From contig MGSR01000080.1 of assembly GCA_001798565.1 (NCBI GenBank), positions 1 to 5,806 of the forward strand: a stretch of 5,806 bases of DNA, given 5' to 3'. Below the pieces are notes generated by a model. It was given only the letters and a program-made list of their open reading frames with translations. It was not told the origin of the DNA and did no database searches. The position numbers and the translations under genes are program-made. This DNA is from Deltaproteobacteria bacterium RIFCSPLOWO2_12_FULL_60_16 (lineage in GTDB: Bacteria; Desulfobacterota; Binatia; UBA9968). Positions 4,916 to 5,806 of this stretch are shown here, piece by piece. Numbering within the stretch: the first letter of the stretch is position 1; every line of letters starts with the position of its first letter.

Positions 4916-5806
4916 GTGAAGAAACTCTTGAAAGTCATCGCCCTGCTGAGCGCGGCCCTGGTCGCCATTCTAGCCGTCGTGCTTATCGCCTTCTACCGCT
5001 TTGTTCAGATCGGCGATCTGCGCCGTTTCCTGGTGAGCGAAATCGAAAGGCAGACGCGTCTCAGGGTCAGCGTGGGCGAAGCCGAGCTGGAGATGGGCAA
5101 GGCCCTGGGGATCTCCTTTTCCGATCTCGTGCTGATGGAGCCGGAGAGCGAACGGCCGGTAGTCACGGCCCAGAAGGCCGTGGTGCGGATGGCGCTGCTG
5201 CCGCTCTTGGAGCGCCGCATGGTCTTTGACGAGGTCCGTCTTCTTCGTCCGACAGTGCGGATCGAGCGGGACGAGCAGGGAAGGGCCTCGCTGTCCGGCT
5301 TACTGGCGTATTTCCCCGTTGCGGTCCAGAGCGAAGATCGATTCACGCTGGACCTGCGCGAAGTCAAGGTTGAGAAGGGGGAGATGCTTTTTATCGGGCA
5401 ACGGGCGGAGGCAGGAGCCGCAGTGACTCATTTGCGGGAGGTGGATGTCAACCTCAAGCGCATTCAGGCGGGGGAGCTGGCCCGGCCGAAGGCGGACCTG
5501 AAGGCCGGGACTGCGGACGGGGAAGGCCTGGCGCTCGAGTTCGGACTGAGAGCTGCGTTCGAGGGAGAAGGCGACGCCGGGGGTATCCGGCTGACATCGA
5601 AAGGGAGAGTGCTTTTTCCGGCGGGCAGCTCCGAACTGCGGCAGGCGTGGTGGGATGCGGAGGGGAGCGTGGAGCGGTTGCCGGCGAGTCTCCTCTGGGC
5701 CTATTACCGCCCGGCCCTCCCGCTCCAAGCGATTCGCGGTCTGCTCGCTCCAAGCCTGCGTTGGCAGGGAAGCGCGGCCGGCCGCCTGCGCATCCAAGGA
5801 CGAATC
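4916..5806 (+). CDS. AsmA family protein, N-terminal part (runs off the window)
   Basis: AsmA-family proteins are inner-membrane-anchored, mostly periplasmic beta-rich proteins related to TamB/YhdP. They are implicated in outer-membrane lipid or envelope homeostasis. The reading frame is open from GTG at 4916 to the window end (297 codons, no stop). It begins VKKLLKVIAL with a membrane anchor at about 5-27. The usual AsmA N-terminal pattern follows: RRFLVSEIERQTRLRVSVGE (36-55), LGISFSDLVLMEP (64-76), VVRMALLPLLERRMVFDEVR (89-108) and LLRPTVRIERDEQGRASLSG (109-128). An in-frame TGA at 4901 with no ATG in between makes GTG 4916 the best start. The upstream site is weak (GAAAG, 4902-4906). Opposite-strand open frames across 5005-5797 are shadows of this gene. 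The N-terminal domain is clear; total length and C-terminal domain are unknown. Confidence 0.85.
   Translation, partial: MKKLLKVIALLSAALVAILAVVLIAFYRFVQIGDLRRFLVSEIERQTRLRVSVGEAELEMGKALGISFSDLVLMEPESERPVVTAQKAVVRMALLPLLERRMVFDEVRLLRPTVRIERDEQGRASLSGLLAYFPVAVQSEDRFTLDLREVKVEKGEMLFIGQRAEAGAAVTHLREVDVNLKRIQAGELARPKADLKAGTADGEGLALEFGLRAAFEGEGDAGGIRLTSKGRVLFPAGSSELRQAWWDAEGSVERLPASLLWAYYRPALPLQAIRGLLAPSLRWQGSAAGRLRIQGRI

Noticed and set aside
5005..5797. Minus-strand open frames (120, 165 and 99 codons) in the last 800 bases
   Set aside because: They overlap each other and oppose a continuous AsmA-family frame with a membrane anchor and family motifs.

Overview
This is a GC-rich window (about 60% by eye) from a Gram-negative, double-membraned bacterium. 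Two things point that way: the MlaE/MlaF/MlaD phospholipid importer set and an AsmA-family protein, both of which belong to cells with an outer membrane. The MlaD with repeated GEGxLGxL segments, the stand-alone TatA and the DUF47 protein would suit a deltaproteobacterial (Desulfobacterota-like) or related environmental lineage. That placement is an inference from gene style, and nothing in the window fixes the taxon.

Layout. Positions 1-200 hold no convincing gene but are full of GTCGA-centred short repeats. From 216 to 3802 five plus-strand genes run close together: tatA (216-422), mlaE (440-1225), mlaF (1222-1959), mlaD (1973-3154) and a DUF47/PhoU-like gene (3182-3802). mlaE and mlaF overlap by ATGA, and the other gaps are 13-27 bases, so this looks like one operon. 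At 3799-3802 it meets a minus-strand unit tail to tail. Both stop codons share one CTAG inside a perfect 12-base palindrome. The minus-strand unit is a small helix-turn-helix gene (4684/4687 down to 4484) followed by a SAM-dependent methyltransferase (4440-3799) of the phospholipid N-methyltransferase type. A good sigma70-like promoter lies at 4739-4767 on the minus strand. A 228-base divergent intergenic region contains this promoter, a 10-base palindrome next to the helix-turn-helix gene's ribosome binding site, and an imperfect inverted repeat built of 7-base units. The window ends inside a plus-strand AsmA-family gene that starts with GTG at 4916 and runs off the edge.

How the genes fit together. 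MlaE, MlaF and MlaD would form the inner-membrane ABC/MCE complex that moves phospholipids between the membranes. The methyltransferase resembles enzymes that convert phosphatidylethanolamine towards phosphatidylcholine. AsmA-family proteins are related to bridge-like lipid transfer proteins. The window therefore reads as an envelope and phospholipid neighbourhood, with TatA (protein export) and DUF47 (usually a phosphate-transporter partner) as less obvious members. I see no mobile element, CRISPR array, tRNA, rRNA or clear new multi-gene system. The most unusual points are the repeat-rich MlaD tail, the shared-stop palindrome, the DUF47 gene with no adjacent pit gene, and the repeats in the two intergenic regions.
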